Assembly (NCBI GenBank): GCA_028753945.1
Contig: JAPNXP010000013.1
Span: 3,720,001 to 3,784,000 of the forward strand
Origin: Hexactinellida sp. DTS-2022
Lineage: Eukaryota > Porifera > Hexactinellida
Direction: 5' to 3'
Length of the DNA: 64,000 bases
Both the position numbers and the translations under genes were made by a program. The notes under the pieces were generated by a model. That model saw only the letters and a program-made list of their open reading frames with translations. It made no database searches and was not told the DNA's origin. Positions 22,456-33,456 of this stretch are shown here, one piece after another (positions within the stretch are counted from its first letter, which is position 1; the number at the start of each line of letters is the position of its first letter).

Positions 22456-23502
22456 ATGGCACTTGCACTTTTTCTACTTGAACTCGATACAGATCACAGT
22501 TTAGCCCTTCAGAGAGTGTTCCGAGATAGATTAAATCCTCTCGACTCATACAACGATACAGAATTTATCAGTCGATATAGGTTTACTCGATGTATTTTCA
22601 TAGAACTACATGACAAAATTGTCGGACGCATTCACCGATCTACTATTAGATCACATTCGATTCCAACCATAACTCAATTGGGTGCTGCCCTACAATTCTT
22701 GGCAACAGGATCTTTCCAGACTGTCATTGCAACTACACATGGTATTTCTCAACCTTCCGTGTCAAGATGTGTTGCTGCAGTATCTGATGCTCTCTGCTCA
22801 TTTGCCAAGGATTATATAAATTTTCCTACTCAACAAAAACAAATACAAGTGCAACAAGCCTTTTTAGAGAAGGCTGGATTCCCCTTGGTACTGGGATGCA
22901 TTGATTGTTCACATGTGCCTATTCTTGCACCATCAAATAATGAAGAAATTTATGTAAACAGAAAAAACGAACATTCGATCAACATCCAAGCTATTTGTGA
23001 CAGTGATTGGAGATTCATCGATGTTGTCGCAAAATGGCCAGGATGCACACATGATGCATTTATCTGGAGACAGTCTGGGATTAACAATAAAATTTCAAGC
23101 GGGGAAATACCAATCGTCAACGGGTGGTTCCTCGGAGATAGTGGGTATCCTTTACGCCCTAATTTATTGACACCGATCCATTCTCCAACAACACCTGGCG
23201 AAAGAAGATATCAACGTGCATTCCTGAAAACTCGCCAAACAATTGAATGTGCATTTGGCTTATGGAAGAGCCGCTGGAGATCTATGGACAGGAGTGGAGG
23301 TATACTATGTTACGCACCAGAGAGAATCTGTAAACTAGTCATTGCAACGATGATATTACATAATATTTGCATTGATCATGGGTTGCAATGGGAAGAAGAA
23401 TCGCTTGTTGAGATAGAAGAAGATGAAGAGATCCTACCTCTTGATTCCATGACTAGCGGACATGCAGTTCGCCTAAAAGTGGTTGCTGATTACTTTAATT
23501 GA
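22456..23502 (+). CDS. Harbinger DDE transposase, copy 3 (open)
   Basis: A 348-residue frame from MALALFLLELDTDHS. N-terminal helix-turn-helix region as in copy 2 (RVFRDRLNPLDSYN, TGSFQTVIATTHGISQPSVSRC). The nuclease has its first Asp in LGCIDCSHVPI (the usual GTH is CSH here; the Asp is kept), the second in FLGDSGYPL and Glu in RQTIECAFGLWK. The C-terminal acidic stretch (EEESLVEIEEDEEILP) resembles copy 2. No break is seen. It faces the Myb-like pseudogene tail to tail, 93 bp away. It could still make an active nuclease, but it would need a Myb-like partner from another copy. Confidence 0.92.
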   Translation: MALALFLLELDTDHSLALQRVFRDRLNPLDSYNDTEFISRYRFTRCIFIELHDKIVGRIHRSTIRSHSIPTITQLGAALQFLATGSFQTVIATTHGISQPSVSRCVAAVSDALCSFAKDYINFPTQQKQIQVQQAFLEKAGFPLVLGCIDCSHVPILAPSNNEEIYVNRKNEHSINIQAICDSDWRFIDVVAKWPGCTHDAFIWRQSGINNKISSGEIPIVNGWFLGDSGYPLRPNLLTPIHSPTTPGERRYQRAFLKTRQTIECAFGLWKSRWRSMDRSGGILCYAPERICKLVIATMILHNICIDHGLQWEEESLVEIEEDEEILPLDSMTSGHAVRLKVVADYFN

Positions 23503-23595
23503 ATATAACTATCAATTAATTAAGTAAACTAAATAGCAATGGTTCCTAACTCTCCTAGTTTGAAATAAATACTTAGTAAGTAAACTATTGCTATG

Positions 23596-24420
23596 CTAGT
23601 CTTTATCAGGATAAAATGGTGGTAGTTGTGGGTAATAATTTGGCTGGAATCCATGTGGAATGTGTGTGGAAGAGGGAGCTTGAAAACAAGGTAGTGGCTG
23701 AGGTTGCATCGTCGAGGATGCATTAGAAACTAACAGCTTATTTTGGTTTGAGACAAGTCGCTCTAAGAGATCCACAATCCTACCCGTATTGGCATGATAA
23801 CTCTCAACAAACTTGCCCAGTTTGCAATCTATGCTCTTTAGAATATTGATTTTCTCTTCTTCATGTTCCAATATTTTCTGTTTGACTGAATCGGGTGCGA
23901 TTAAAGTATCATCTAATAATTTTCTTTTCCTTGTTGCCTTTAACTCTAATTCCGACGCTGAACTTTGAGATGGAATCTCAAAAGGAGTAGGGCTAATAAC
24001 CATATCACACGCACTAAATGGACTGGCAGGTGGTTCCATGGAAAGATCTAATCCGCCAGTAATTCCTTCAAATATTTATTTCCCCTTGATTGACTTTATC
24101 TTAAGTTCAAACTCCGTTAGTCCGGCTTCTGCAGGTCCACCACCTGTTTTCCTTATAGATTCTAATTTGTCACTGATAATCGGCTTGTATTTGACCAAGA
24201 TATTACACCACTTTTTATATACATCATCCTTCGTCCTGACAGTCTCATGCTGTTGAGAAATGGATCGAGCTATTTCTTCCCAGATAGTGTTTTTATCATC
24301 GAAAGTTAATGACGAACTGAACGAACCAAAGAGTTTAGATTTATTGTCCAAGACCAAATCAACTAAAGTGGTAATTTCTTCGTTTGTAAAGTTCTTCGCT
24401 CGGGTTTTGATCATTGACAT
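23596..24420 (-). pseudogene. Harbinger Myb/SANT-like protein, copy 3 (one nonsense codon)
   Basis: The start MSMIKTRAKNFTNEEITT and the domain IWEEIARSIS...YKKWCNILVKYKP match copy 2. At about 24076-24078 the family's SIKG-x-E-x-FEG block has TAA where copies 1 and 2 have a Glu codon; the same frame then continues for 159 codons with RKRKLLD and the Pro-rich end QLPPFYPDKD. One nonsense change therefore separates a 114-residue N-terminal part, holding the whole DNA-binding domain, from the rest. Confidence 0.88.
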
Positions 24421-25131
24421 TTTTCTTTACGAATATTAATTATATTTTAATGTTGTATGTAGAATCGATTAAATTCAATGTAAATTATATTCAAATTTAT
24501 ACTCACAACTAGGTTAATGATTCGCTATTATCATCATGTTTAATTACATAATTCGTAGTTTATTACACGCTGAAACTAGAAACCACCATTCCTTTACGTG
24601 CGAGATTCACTATTACCACAATCACCTTCAATTTGCGTAAACTATAGTGCGCATGTTGCAGAATATGTGAAGCCAAATTATATACTGTTATGAGCATTTG
24701 TATTATTAGCAAATAGAAACCATAATTGATATCTTAGTTAATAACAGTAACAACAAGACAACCTAGTGTAACCCTAATTAATGATTGTTTAACAGTCTGC
24801 ATCTTTAGTTTCCAATGAAATTATTTGTAGTAATACCAATATATCCCATGATTTATTGAGTTAAGTCACCTTCCGATTCTACTCAAGTAAATCCATAAAA
24901 AACTAAGTATTGAGACAAATACTAAGTAAATACTAAGTAAATACTTAGTTTTTGACTGAAAACTAAGTAAAACTAAGTAATTACTTAGTTTTGCTTTGTG
25001 AATACCAACTAAGTTATCGCTATCTAATCAGGGGAAATACTAAGTATTTACTTAGTTTTCAGTCAAAAACTAAGTATTTACTTAGTTTAAGTTAAGTATA
25101 AGTTTAAGTTGTTTAGTGAATAAGGCCCCAG

Positions 25132-25714
25132 CTGGGGCCTTATTCACTAAACTACTTAAACTTAAACTTAAACTTATACTTATACTTCAACTAAGCAAAT
25201 TACTTAGTTTTTATTAAGTATAAGTATAATTCTTAAACTTAACTTTATACTTAGTTTTTACTTAGTATATATGCAAAAACTAAGTACAATAACTTAGCTT
25301 TTTATTTAGTTTGCCATAAAATAAGTTTTATTCTGAAAATTGGTTGAACTTTTGTTATGCTTATCAATATTGTAGTATTTAAGATTCAAACTTGATGCAT
25401 TTACACAAATATCTTTCTAAATATCTTCGATAAGTTAATAATTTAATGAATATGTAGACTTAAGTGTCCTCCGATTTTGACTTAAAATCTTAAGTAAATT
25501 TGGACAAAAAACTAAGTATTATACTTAGTTTTAGACAAAACTAAGTATTTAACTAAGTATTGTACAAAAACTAAGTATTTTTACTTAGTTTTGCTTTGTG
25601 AATACCGACTTAGTTTTTTGCTAAGTATAAGGAATAATACTTAGTTTTTACCAAGGTTTTGGCTATATACTTAGTTTTGACTTAGTTTAAGTAGTTTAGT
25701 GAATAAGGCCCCAG
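25132..25714 (-). mobile_element. Short Harbinger derivative (MITE b)
   Basis: Inverted relative of MITE a, with the same ends and core (for example TTAAGTGTCCTCCGAT at about 25460). It closes the Harbinger chain: after its final CAG the older repeat resumes with CTGGTACTCAATTTCGCC, as predicted from the uninterrupted copy at 5419-5740. Confidence 0.9.
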
Positions 25715-25829
25715 CTGGTACTCAATTTCGCCTGCGACATATATACCATCAGCTATCGCATTGAATACAAAAATCTTGTTTTCTAATAATTTCTGCTCAT
25801 GGCTGCAATATTCATCTCCTAGAAAAGTA

Positions 25830-27651
25830 TTTGATGCTAGCAATAGCATACATCGTCAAAGGGTGTTTCGTGATCGCTTAAATCCACTAAACGCATATTC
25901 GGATGTGGAGTTCATCGCTCGTTACAGAGTCGGTCGAATATTGTTCACCGAATTAGTCGATAGGTTGGATTCGTACATGTTCAGAACTTCAGATCCACAA
26001 GTCGATCATACTCAATACCAGCAACTACTCAACTAGCAGTAACTCTTAAATTTTTAGCGACTGGAACTTTTCAAACGGTAATTACTTCATGTCATGGAAT
26101 ATCGAAATCATCTGTTTCAAGATGTATAGGCAATGTAACCGATGCACTGTGCTCTTGCGCAAACGAATTCATCAATTTTCCAGATTAAGCTGAGGAAAGG
26201 AGGATTCAGCGCGGATTTCAAGAAAAATTTGCGTTTCCCAAAGTCTTGGGCTGTATTGATGGTTCGCATAATACCCATCGTTGTACCATCTGAAAACGAA
26301 CCACTCTATGTGAACCGAAAAGGCTATCATTCCATAAAGATACAAGCAATATGCGATGATAATTTCAAATTTTAGATGTCGTTGTCAAGTGGCCCGGCAG
26401 AACTCATGATGCTTTTATTTGGAGGCAAGGATTAATAATCAAATTTAAACTAAATAAATACTAACAGTTGATGGTTGGTTCTTAGGTGACAGTATATACC
26501 CGCTACGACATAACTTAATGACACCAATACTTTCGCCAGTTATTTATAGTGAAAAAACGGTATAATAGAGCATTTTTGAAGACGAGGAAACCTATTGAAT
26601 GTACATTTGGCATTTGAAAAAGCAGATGGCGGTCTATGGACAAAACCGGCGGGATGTTATGCTATGGCACTGCATGGCCTACTTAATATACGGCTAGATA
26701 TGTGACCAAGAAGGCCATAAAACGAGAAGGCCAGTTTCTAATTCTTATTTTAGGATAAACTATGCCTCCTATTGTTGTTATATGGATGTATATGGGGTAA
26801 TCAACCATTGCGAGTCCATTAGAACCACTTTTGAGAATATCAGATTTGTGGTTAAGCTGTTTAGGCGCCATTTAATGATGACGGTAACAATTCATGATAA
26901 AATGATAAAATTTCAAATATCATAAATTTCAGTTTCTTCCTACTTTCTAATAATTTTATAATAGGAATACTAATATAGGGATATATTTCATACCCCAAAG
27001 GCTTCTAAATCACAAAATGGCGACATTCTAAAAAATTTTAAATATTATAAAGCAACCACATGCTAAAATACAAGTAGTATCCGAATTAAAACTTACTATT
27101 TTCGTACATAAAACGTATATAATTGCTGGTTTATATATGTTAATTCTCATTATATATTCGGAAAATGTATTCTAAGTATATTAGCAAATTATTTTCATTT
27201 TCTCGCAGTTCTTTAGACTCGAATTTTATATTTTTGTATATTTGTGGTGTCATCATTAAATGGCGCCTAAATAGCTTAACCACAAATTTGAGATTCTCAA
27301 AAGTGGTTCTAATGGACTCGCAATGGTTGATTACCCCATATACAACCCAAATAACAACAATAGGAGGCATAGTTTATCCTAAAATGAAAATTAGAAACTG
27401 GCCTTCTCGTTTTATGGCCTTCTCGGTGACATATCTAGCCGTATATTAAGTAGGCCATGGGCACTGGTAGGGTCTACAGAATTATTGTTGCTAGCATTGT
27501 GCTGCATAATTTCTGCATCCAACATGGATTACATACAGACATAGATATATCCGAAGATTTTCATGATTTAGATACATAATTTGATGGAATTGAAGTTTCA
27601 GAAAATGGAGTTTTGGCAAGGCAAACGATTGTTGAAAACTATTTCAATTGA
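25830..27651 (+). pseudogene. Harbinger DDE transposase, copy 4 (decayed, split)
   Basis: Recognisable blocks in order: RQRVFRDRLNPLNAYSD (about 25855), TGTFQTVITSCHGISKSSVSRC (26060-26125), VPSENEPLYVNRKGYHSI (26285-26340), a PGRTHDAFIWRQ-like stretch (about 26395), ECTFGI (about 26597) and, beyond the foldback, RVYRIIVASIVLHNFCIQHG (about 27470-27525) and a final VENYFN. Several frameshifts and stops separate them. The 787-bp foldback lies inside the C-terminal part with a 7-bp duplication (GGCACTG). Clearly non-functional. Confidence 0.85.
26673..27459 (+). mobile_element. Foldback element, 787 bp, 7-bp TSD (copy 1 of 2)
   Basis: Ends CATGGCCTACTTAATATACG and its complement; the inverted arms are about 210 bases (26673-26885 and 27247-27459) around a unique centre of about 360 bases. 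GGCACTG flanks both sides (26666-26672 and 27460-27466), a perfect 7-bp duplication of the host transposase sequence. The element at 38083-38867 is the same family in the opposite orientation. Non-coding; the short reading frames in the arms are mirror artefacts. Confidence 0.9.
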
Positions 27652-27729
27652 TATAAGTTTAATTAATGTAAACAATTTTGTGATAAATAGTAAAATAAAA
27701 GAACATTAGAAAAATTACTTATTATATTC

Positions 27730-28425
27730 ATCCAGCGGAGGATAATATTGAGGCATAGCAGGAGACATTAGGGGGGATAAAGTGCTTGGTGGGCCATCAT
27801 GGAGTTAAGCTCTAATATCGATATTACTCTATCGAATTTTGAATAAAATTGTTTTAATATATTTAACTTCTCTGTTTCATTCTCGAGTAATGACTGTTTC
27901 GTCATTTGGTAGTCGCTGTCATCCGAGAATTTTCTTTTTCTTGATCTTTCTGATACGAAAAACTTCCTCTCTTTGTCCTGAGAGCTAATTTGGCTTATTA
28001 TCATTGATTCGTCCTCAATCACAGTTGCAGGTGTTGCACGAAATAATGTTAAATCGATCCCTGATTCAATCCCCTCAAAAGCCTCTTTCCCCTTGATGGA
28101 GCTTATCTTTGCCTCCACTCCATCTAGGCTAGCTTCTGTCTCGCCGCCTCCAGTCTTTCTAGCTGAAGCTAATTTATCAGCTATTCGTGGCTTGTATTTT
28201 GACAAAGTGTTATACCACTTCTTGGAAATATCATCCCGTGTTCTTGGCTACCATGCAATTCAGATATTGCCCAGCTATTTCCCCCCAAATTTTGTTCTTG
28301 TCATCGAATGTCAATGTCGTACTTAGGGCACCGAATAGACTGGATTTATTTTCTTCAATTAAATCCACCAACATCATAATTTGGTCCTGAGAAAAATTAT
28401 TTGCGCGAATTTTAGATTTTTCACT
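27730..28425 (-). pseudogene. Harbinger Myb/SANT-like protein, copy 4 (decayed)
   Basis: From the right, about 28425-28210 keeps the N-terminal start of the Myb-like domain (residues matching NNLIEENKSSLFGALSTT). An open stretch at 28205-27768 then keeps MSKYKPRIADKLASARKTGGG, SIKGKEAFEGIESGIDLT, RSRKRKFSDDS and ILKQFYSKFDRVISILEL. The frame is lost near 28240-28210. The PPLD-like tail lies near 27730. Not functional. Confidence 0.8.
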
Positions 28426-28891
28426 TTTCTAAGTAAATGTATTGCTTTTAAGCTTGCTTCTTTTCTTTATACTTTGTTACTTATCCCAAGTTCTTGTACC
28501 AAGTGCTGCTATATGCAATGATTACAATTAGCACGTTTATAACAATCTACAAATTTACACCCTTCATGAATAGCAATGTTGCATGTTATTTGAATACACT
28601 AGGTGTGTGGTTAGTTCAATAAGATTAATTCTTCTTTAGAGGTTTCATTAACAACACACGTTAGAACATGCTGTAATAACGGTCACCGAATGGACTGGGA
28701 AAATTCATTGTTATACTGTAATTGTATGTGGTAGGTATTATGTTTATTGTAGCTTTAAAAATTAAGTTAATGCGTCCAACATGTTTTATTTCTAAAGTTA
28801 AGTGACCTCCCTACCTCACTTAAATATATTATAAGAATTTGATTGATTCTTACAAATTTGATTTAAGAATGTTGGTGAATAAGGCCCCTGG

Positions 28892-29232
28892 AGATTAACT
28901 AAAATCGAATTTAGTTATCAGAATATGTACTGATATATAACTTCAATACCCGTGACTAGCTACAATTCACTATGAGACTTGACAAACCTAGGAATAAATC
29001 AATACAATCTTATATACTGTATACGTATTCTTATAAATAATACAAATATGAGGGCCTCAGTTATGTTTCAGGCCACTTGTTTCTCCCAGCTTTAGGGTTA
29101 CTCAAGTGTAAATCCGGCCCTGACTGGCCGACTACATATATAGTCGGCACAGTAAATATTCTATTTTAGTAACAAAATTAGAAAAATTCTCTCAAAATAC
29201 TAACTGAAAATGTTATTATTATTATTAAGATT
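28892..29232. other. Short spacer before the Pol III gene
   Basis: Holds the 3' flank of the Pol III gene. At about 29120-29155 the sequence TGGCCGACTACATATATAGTCGGC resembles one degenerate unit of the 43.4-kb satellite. Nothing else was recognised. Confidence 0.4.
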
Positions 29233-32200
29233 TTAGGCTGTTATTCTAGGTAAATGAAATTCTGGATTAGAGAACAACAATTTTCTTTGAGTGAATATTG
29301 GTTTGGGTAGGTCATAAAGAATTTTGAATATGCCAGTACCGAGTTTCATCGGTAAACCCATTATGATACACTCGCTGACGCCATTTATATTATCAATCTG
29401 TGCATACAGGCTGGCGTTGAACAGATGATCAGTAGTGCACTCAAAAGAGGCTAGCATCAGAACACTCTCTTTCATCTTAGAGAGACCAAATCGAGTTATG
29501 CCTAAGACCTCTCCTTTGTAAGTCATCAGGTCTGCCAGTAGCATCACATGCCGTCCATCCAGCTGCATTCCATGATTCTTCATTGTGTAGATAATCTCAT
29601 CGATTATGACAGATCTTGCTGCTTCTATTCCGAGAGTCCTCTCTACTTCTATCATATTATTAGATCGAGTGTGAGTGCCCCTGATTCCAATAGTGGCCAT
29701 CACTGCTCTAAGGTTCTCACCTTCCACGTAGAGTTTGTATTTTTCTTTCCCCTCACTGTTCTGCTCTTCATCTGCATTAATTATTACACGATTGACAGTG
29801 CTCAGTCCCAACACAACAAGGTTAACAAGCTTCTCTTTAAAGTTTCTCAGAATACAGTTGACAGGCTCTTTATACGGAGGCAGGGGAGAAACCAAAATGG
29901 TCGAATCACCATGAATGGAGACATCCATTGTTTTTATTTTTAAGCCTGTAGCAAGCATTATTCTCTGATACACCTTATCAACATCTATTTCTAGTTTCAA
30001 TAGTTTGATTCGATCCAAATCAAGCCAAATTCGCAAGAATTGCTCGCTACTCCGGTAAACCTCCTCAATACAGCTTGTCACTTCCCCCAAAGTTGTCTTC
30101 TCTATTCTTCCTTTCACAACCCTCGCGAATTCTTCATCACTGTTAATATTTAACTCAGCTGTGATTATCGGAGTGGAAATAGATTTGGTTGCATTTATAA
30201 TCTCTTTAATCCGTGGTACGCCTAATGTAATGTTCATAGAAGCCAGTCCGGCAAAATGGAATGTTTTGAGGGTCATCTGAGTAGCTGGCTCTCCAATGCT
30301 CTGCGCCGCCAGAGCTCCCACTGCAGTGCCTGGGTCTAAATTGGAACGCATTAATTTCTGATATACAGTCTCGATGAATAATTCCAACTGGTGTACATTC
30401 AGATAGTTTCTGTTGTTTTTTACAAAATAAGGGTTTGATAGAAAAGAATTCTCTAATTCCGAAATAATAGGAATCTTAGAAAATAGAAATTGGACTAGGG
30501 ATTGTATTAACGATTTATTGCACTTAGAGTATTTCGGATGTGATTGAAGGGAATTAATCGTCTCATCAAGAGTGGCTATAGGGACAAGAGGTTGGTTTCT
30601 AGCTAGATTAACCTGTTGTATGTGGAATAGAATTCTATCAAAGTCCACAACCTTGTTGTCTGACTCCATCATAGTCGGGTCTATGTTGTCTCCCCCATAC
30701 TCGAACTGAATTACGTTATTGTTCGAATCTCTCACAGTCAAATCATACAACACGCACATGTCCTCGAGCGCCTTCACCAGTCGCCGCTGCATGTATCCAG
30801 TTTCAGCCGTTTTAACAGCTGTGTCCACCAATCCCTCCCGACCTCCCACCGTATGGAAATAGAACTCAATCGGAGTCATTCCACTGAAAAAACTATTCTC
30901 TACGAATCCTTTAGCGTCCGCTTCTTTGGACTTCCTTGCGAAGTGGGGTAGGGACCTCTCGGTGAACCCGTTTGGCATTCTCTTCCCACTGATGGCTTGC
31001 TGCCCTACACAAGCTATCATCTGGGAGATATTGAGCCAGGAACCCTTAGCTCCACAAAGAGCCATTATTAAAGGCGAGTTAGAAGGGTGCAACTCTTCTT
31101 TGCAGGCTTTTCCGGCGTGCTCTCTGACAGATGACAGTTCTTTGTTGATGACAGCTTCAAGCGTTTCTTCCGAGCTCATACCAGGCTGCGACTGCAGTTT
31201 ACCCCCCTTAAACTCCTGAATATAGTCCTGGCATCGGCTGTAACCCTGTTCCACTAGTCTCCCCTTTTTGAGGATCAGATTCTCACCTGGCCACACGTCC
31301 CCAATGCCTATACTGAAACCTCGGTTTGTAAGATAATACGAGATGAGACGGGCGAGTCGCGTCATGCAGATAATAGCGCTACTCTCGTCGTAGTCACGCA
31401 GTTGTGTATAGAAAATATTGCTCTTGGATCCCGAGCCCACCATGGTCTTGTCCAGTGCTCCTGCCATAAGAGCGCCGTTATGCACAACCAAGAAGGAGTC
31501 ATTGGGGCATAGCTCCTCCCAGCCAGAGCCTGAGTATTGCTTACCGGGAGCCCGGATGTTGATTGGATGTCCCACTAACCGGTTGGGACGGAGTAAAACT
31601 GAAATCACCTGTTTGCCGGTCCACAACTCTCTTGGCCGGAAGATCGCGGGCCTGGGGAGGTCTATCCTGAGGCTAGTGTCGTCCTGCTTGAGGAAGCTAC
31701 ATATAAGTTGGTTGAAGTGGGACCTGTCGAAGAACTCGTCCTTATGCGTGAGCAGGTATGAGCCTGTTATGAAGTCCTGTATTGCCGCTATCAAAGGTTC
31801 TCCATTCCTGGGTGTTATTAGGTTATATTTCACGCCCATCAAGGTGAGCGCTTCAGCTCTGGCCTCCTCGGACTGCGGCAGGTGGAGATTCATCTCGTCT
31901 CCATCGAAGTCTGCGTTGTAAGGCGTGCACACACATTCATTGAGGCGGAAAGTACGGTGCGGCATCACCCGCGCATAATGAGTCATGATGCTTAGCTTGT
32001 GCAAAGAGGGCTGTCTATTGAACAGCACTATGTCTCCGTCTAGCATGTGTCTCTCAACGACAGAGCCCAAAGAGAGGTGCTGCGCTATCTTATCTCTGTT
32101 TCCGTAACGCAGATAGGTTTTCGCAATGTCCGACTGATGTTGGTGCTGCTTCGCCTTTGGGATGACGTAGTTAGCCCCCGGATACTTGTCGGGCCCGTTG

Positions 32201-33456
32201 AGGATCATCTCCCTCAAGAGATGAATATTGTACTGATTGACCCGCTCGGGGTAGGTCATGAGGAGAGCCACCTCTCTCGGGACTGCAACTTCGTCCACCC
32301 TGAGGTTAGGGTCAGGAGATATGACGGTTCGGGCTGAGAAGTCAACTCGCTTGCCGGACAGATTCCCTCTGAAACGGCCGTGCTTCCCCTTAAGACGGTG
32401 TACGAATGACCTCCTCAGCTTGGGAACCTGAACGCTGGAAGGCAGGTTAACGCTGCTGTTTATGAGAAGAGCACACTGTATCTGTAGGGAATCCCAGAGC
32501 TCCATTAACTTTCCCACCTGACCCCGCTGCTTTTGCTGGCTGCGGATAATACAGTTCAGGCGCACTATATCAGTTATTTTTATGGTAAGGTCGTCCTCGT
32601 TGCTACCCCCGATATCCGTTTGCACAGAGGGGCGGATACAGGGTGGAGGTACGAGGATCCTCTGTAGCAAGAGGTCTTCTGGCCGCCCGTATCCCGGGGT
32701 CATGCCTATGAAAAGACACTCATTGTCCTTGATTCTCTGGAATATGTGCAGCACTTTGAGAGGAGTGAGCAAATCCAAAGCTTTGTCCAGATGTTTGTCC
32801 AGTTCTTTGTTATATTCTCTAGCGTGTGAAAAGTTTTCTAGGAATAGGGCGTGATCTGCTTCAGAGCGCTTACGTCCGATTGGGTTGAACGGGTTATGCA
32901 CTAACTTCATGAATCCGTACTTTTTAGCAGTCTTTATGCTACCATTTGGTTTCCCACAGTATGGGCAGTGATAATGTTTCCTAGAAATTAAATGTATACT
33001 CTTTAGAAGTGCTTTCTTTGCAACAGGCGAGTTTATGTTTTTTTTAAGTCTTGGTGTGAAGTACATGATCTCATCTGAGTCCAATAGGATCCTACAACAG
33101 TTCTTGCATACGCACTGAAGTATCTTAGCAACTGATTTGAAGTATCCCTCGTGGAAGACAGGGAACGCAAGATCGACATAGCCATAATGTCCCAGACAGC
33201 GGGCTAATTCATTCCCACAGGTGTCACACACGCCTTTCGTTGTACTGAGCCCCATTCTGCGGTCCAGCACTCCGTCTATCGCCGGCATCTTATGGCCTTC
33301 CTCAGCCCCGGTGTAAATACGGTCGGACATCACTTGGAGATGGGCATGTTGCTCCATCTGCTGTTTGGAGAATAGACAAAACTGAATTTGGCTAATTTTG
33401 TAATTGACGTTTGCCTCGCGATACTGATGTTTACTGAACTCTTTTGCTTCTGTCAT
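29233..33456 (-). CDS. POLR3A: RNA polymerase III largest subunit (RPC1/RPC160)
   Basis: Catalytic subunit of the nuclear polymerase that makes tRNAs, 5S rRNA and other small RNAs. 1407 residues, against about 1390 in human, in one uninterrupted frame. The N-terminus KISQIQF and HLQVMSDRIY match the RPC1 start. Clamp zinc motifs: CDTCGNELARCLGHYG (about residues 78-93) and CVCKNCC...CPYCG (about 117-172). The magnesium-binding loop NADFDGDEMNLHLPQ is at about 512-526. The bridge-helix zone has WLNISQMIACVGQQ (about 805) and FFSGMTPIEFYFHTVGGREG. The trigger-loop zone has GALAAQSIGEPATQMTLKTFHFAG (about 1043-1068) and ASMNITLGVPRIKEIINA, the RPC1-type ending. No catalytic residue appears lost. 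The lack of introns is notable, because animal orthologues are usually multi-exon. No poly-A tail marking a retrocopy is seen downstream. Very likely the only ordinary host gene here. Confidence 0.97.
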   Translation of the reverse strand: MTEAKEFSKHQYREANVNYKISQIQFCLFSKQQMEQHAHLQVMSDRIYTGAEEGHKMPAIDGVLDRRMGLSTTKGVCDTCGNELARCLGHYGYVDLAFPVFHEGYFKSVAKILQCVCKNCCRILLDSDEIMYFTPRLKKNINSPVAKKALLKSIHLISRKHYHCPYCGKPNGSIKTAKKYGFMKLVHNPFNPIGRKRSEADHALFLENFSHAREYNKELDKHLDKALDLLTPLKVLHIFQRIKDNECLFIGMTPGYGRPEDLLLQRILVPPPCIRPSVQTDIGGSNEDDLTIKITDIVRLNCIIRSQQKQRGQVGKLMELWDSLQIQCALLINSSVNLPSSVQVPKLRRSFVHRLKGKHGRFRGNLSGKRVDFSARTVISPDPNLRVDEVAVPREVALLMTYPERVNQYNIHLLREMILNGPDKYPGANYVIPKAKQHQHQSDIAKTYLRYGNRDKIAQHLSLGSVVERHMLDGDIVLFNRQPSLHKLSIMTHYARVMPHRTFRLNECVCTPYNADFDGDEMNLHLPQSEEARAEALTLMGVKYNLITPRNGEPLIAAIQDFITGSYLLTHKDEFFDRSHFNQLICSFLKQDDTSLRIDLPRPAIFRPRELWTGKQVISVLLRPNRLVGHPINIRAPGKQYSGSGWEELCPNDSFLVVHNGALMAGALDKTMVGSGSKSNIFYTQLRDYDESSAIICMTRLARLISYYLTNRGFSIGIGDVWPGENLILKKGRLVEQGYSRCQDYIQEFKGGKLQSQPGMSSEETLEAVINKELSSVREHAGKACKEELHPSNSPLIMALCGAKGSWLNISQMIACVGQQAISGKRMPNGFTERSLPHFARKSKEADAKGFVENSFFSGMTPIEFYFHTVGGREGLVDTAVKTAETGYMQRRLVKALEDMCVLYDLTVRDSNNNVIQFEYGGDNIDPTMMESDNKVVDFDRILFHIQQVNLARNQPLVPIATLDETINSLQSHPKYSKCNKSLIQSLVQFLFSKIPIISELENSFLSNPYFVKNNRNYLNVHQLELFIETVYQKLMRSNLDPGTAVGALAAQSIGEPATQMTLKTFHFAGLASMNITLGVPRIKEIINATKSISTPIITAELNINSDEEFARVVKGRIEKTTLGEVTSCIEEVYRSSEQFLRIWLDLDRIKLLKLEIDVDKVYQRIMLATGLKIKTMDVSIHGDSTILVSPLPPYKEPVNCILRNFKEKLVNLVVLGLSTVNRVIINADEEQNSEGKEKYKLYVEGENLRAVMATIGIRGTHTRSNNMIEVERTLGIEAARSVIIDEIIYTMKNHGMQLDGRHVMLLADLMTYKGEVLGITRFGLSKMKESVLMLASFECTTDHLFNASLYAQIDNINGVSECIIMGLPMKLGTGIFKILYDLPKPIFTQRKLLFSNPEFHLPRITA

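Larger units (their letters stand above)
22167..25131 (+). mobile_element. PIF/Harbinger transposon, copy 3
   Basis: 2965 bp with ends CAGGGGCCTTATTCACTAAA and TTTAGTGAATAAGGCCCCAG. Its nuclease gene is open (22456-23502) and its Myb-like gene is broken by one stop. Flanked directly on both sides by inverted copies of the 600-bp derivative. Confidence 0.9.
25750..28891 (+). mobile_element. PIF/Harbinger transposon, copy 4 (decayed)
   Basis: Remains of both genes in the usual tail-to-tail order. A right end, GTGAATAAGGCCCC, lies at about 28875-28889; no left end was found. It is split by the foldback at 26673-27459 and carries many breaks, so it is older than copies 1-3 and 5. Confidence 0.8.

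Noticed and set aside
29548-32854. Several reading frames on the plus strand opposite the Pol III gene
   Set aside because: They are antisense shadows of a conserved coding sequence and have no recognised content.
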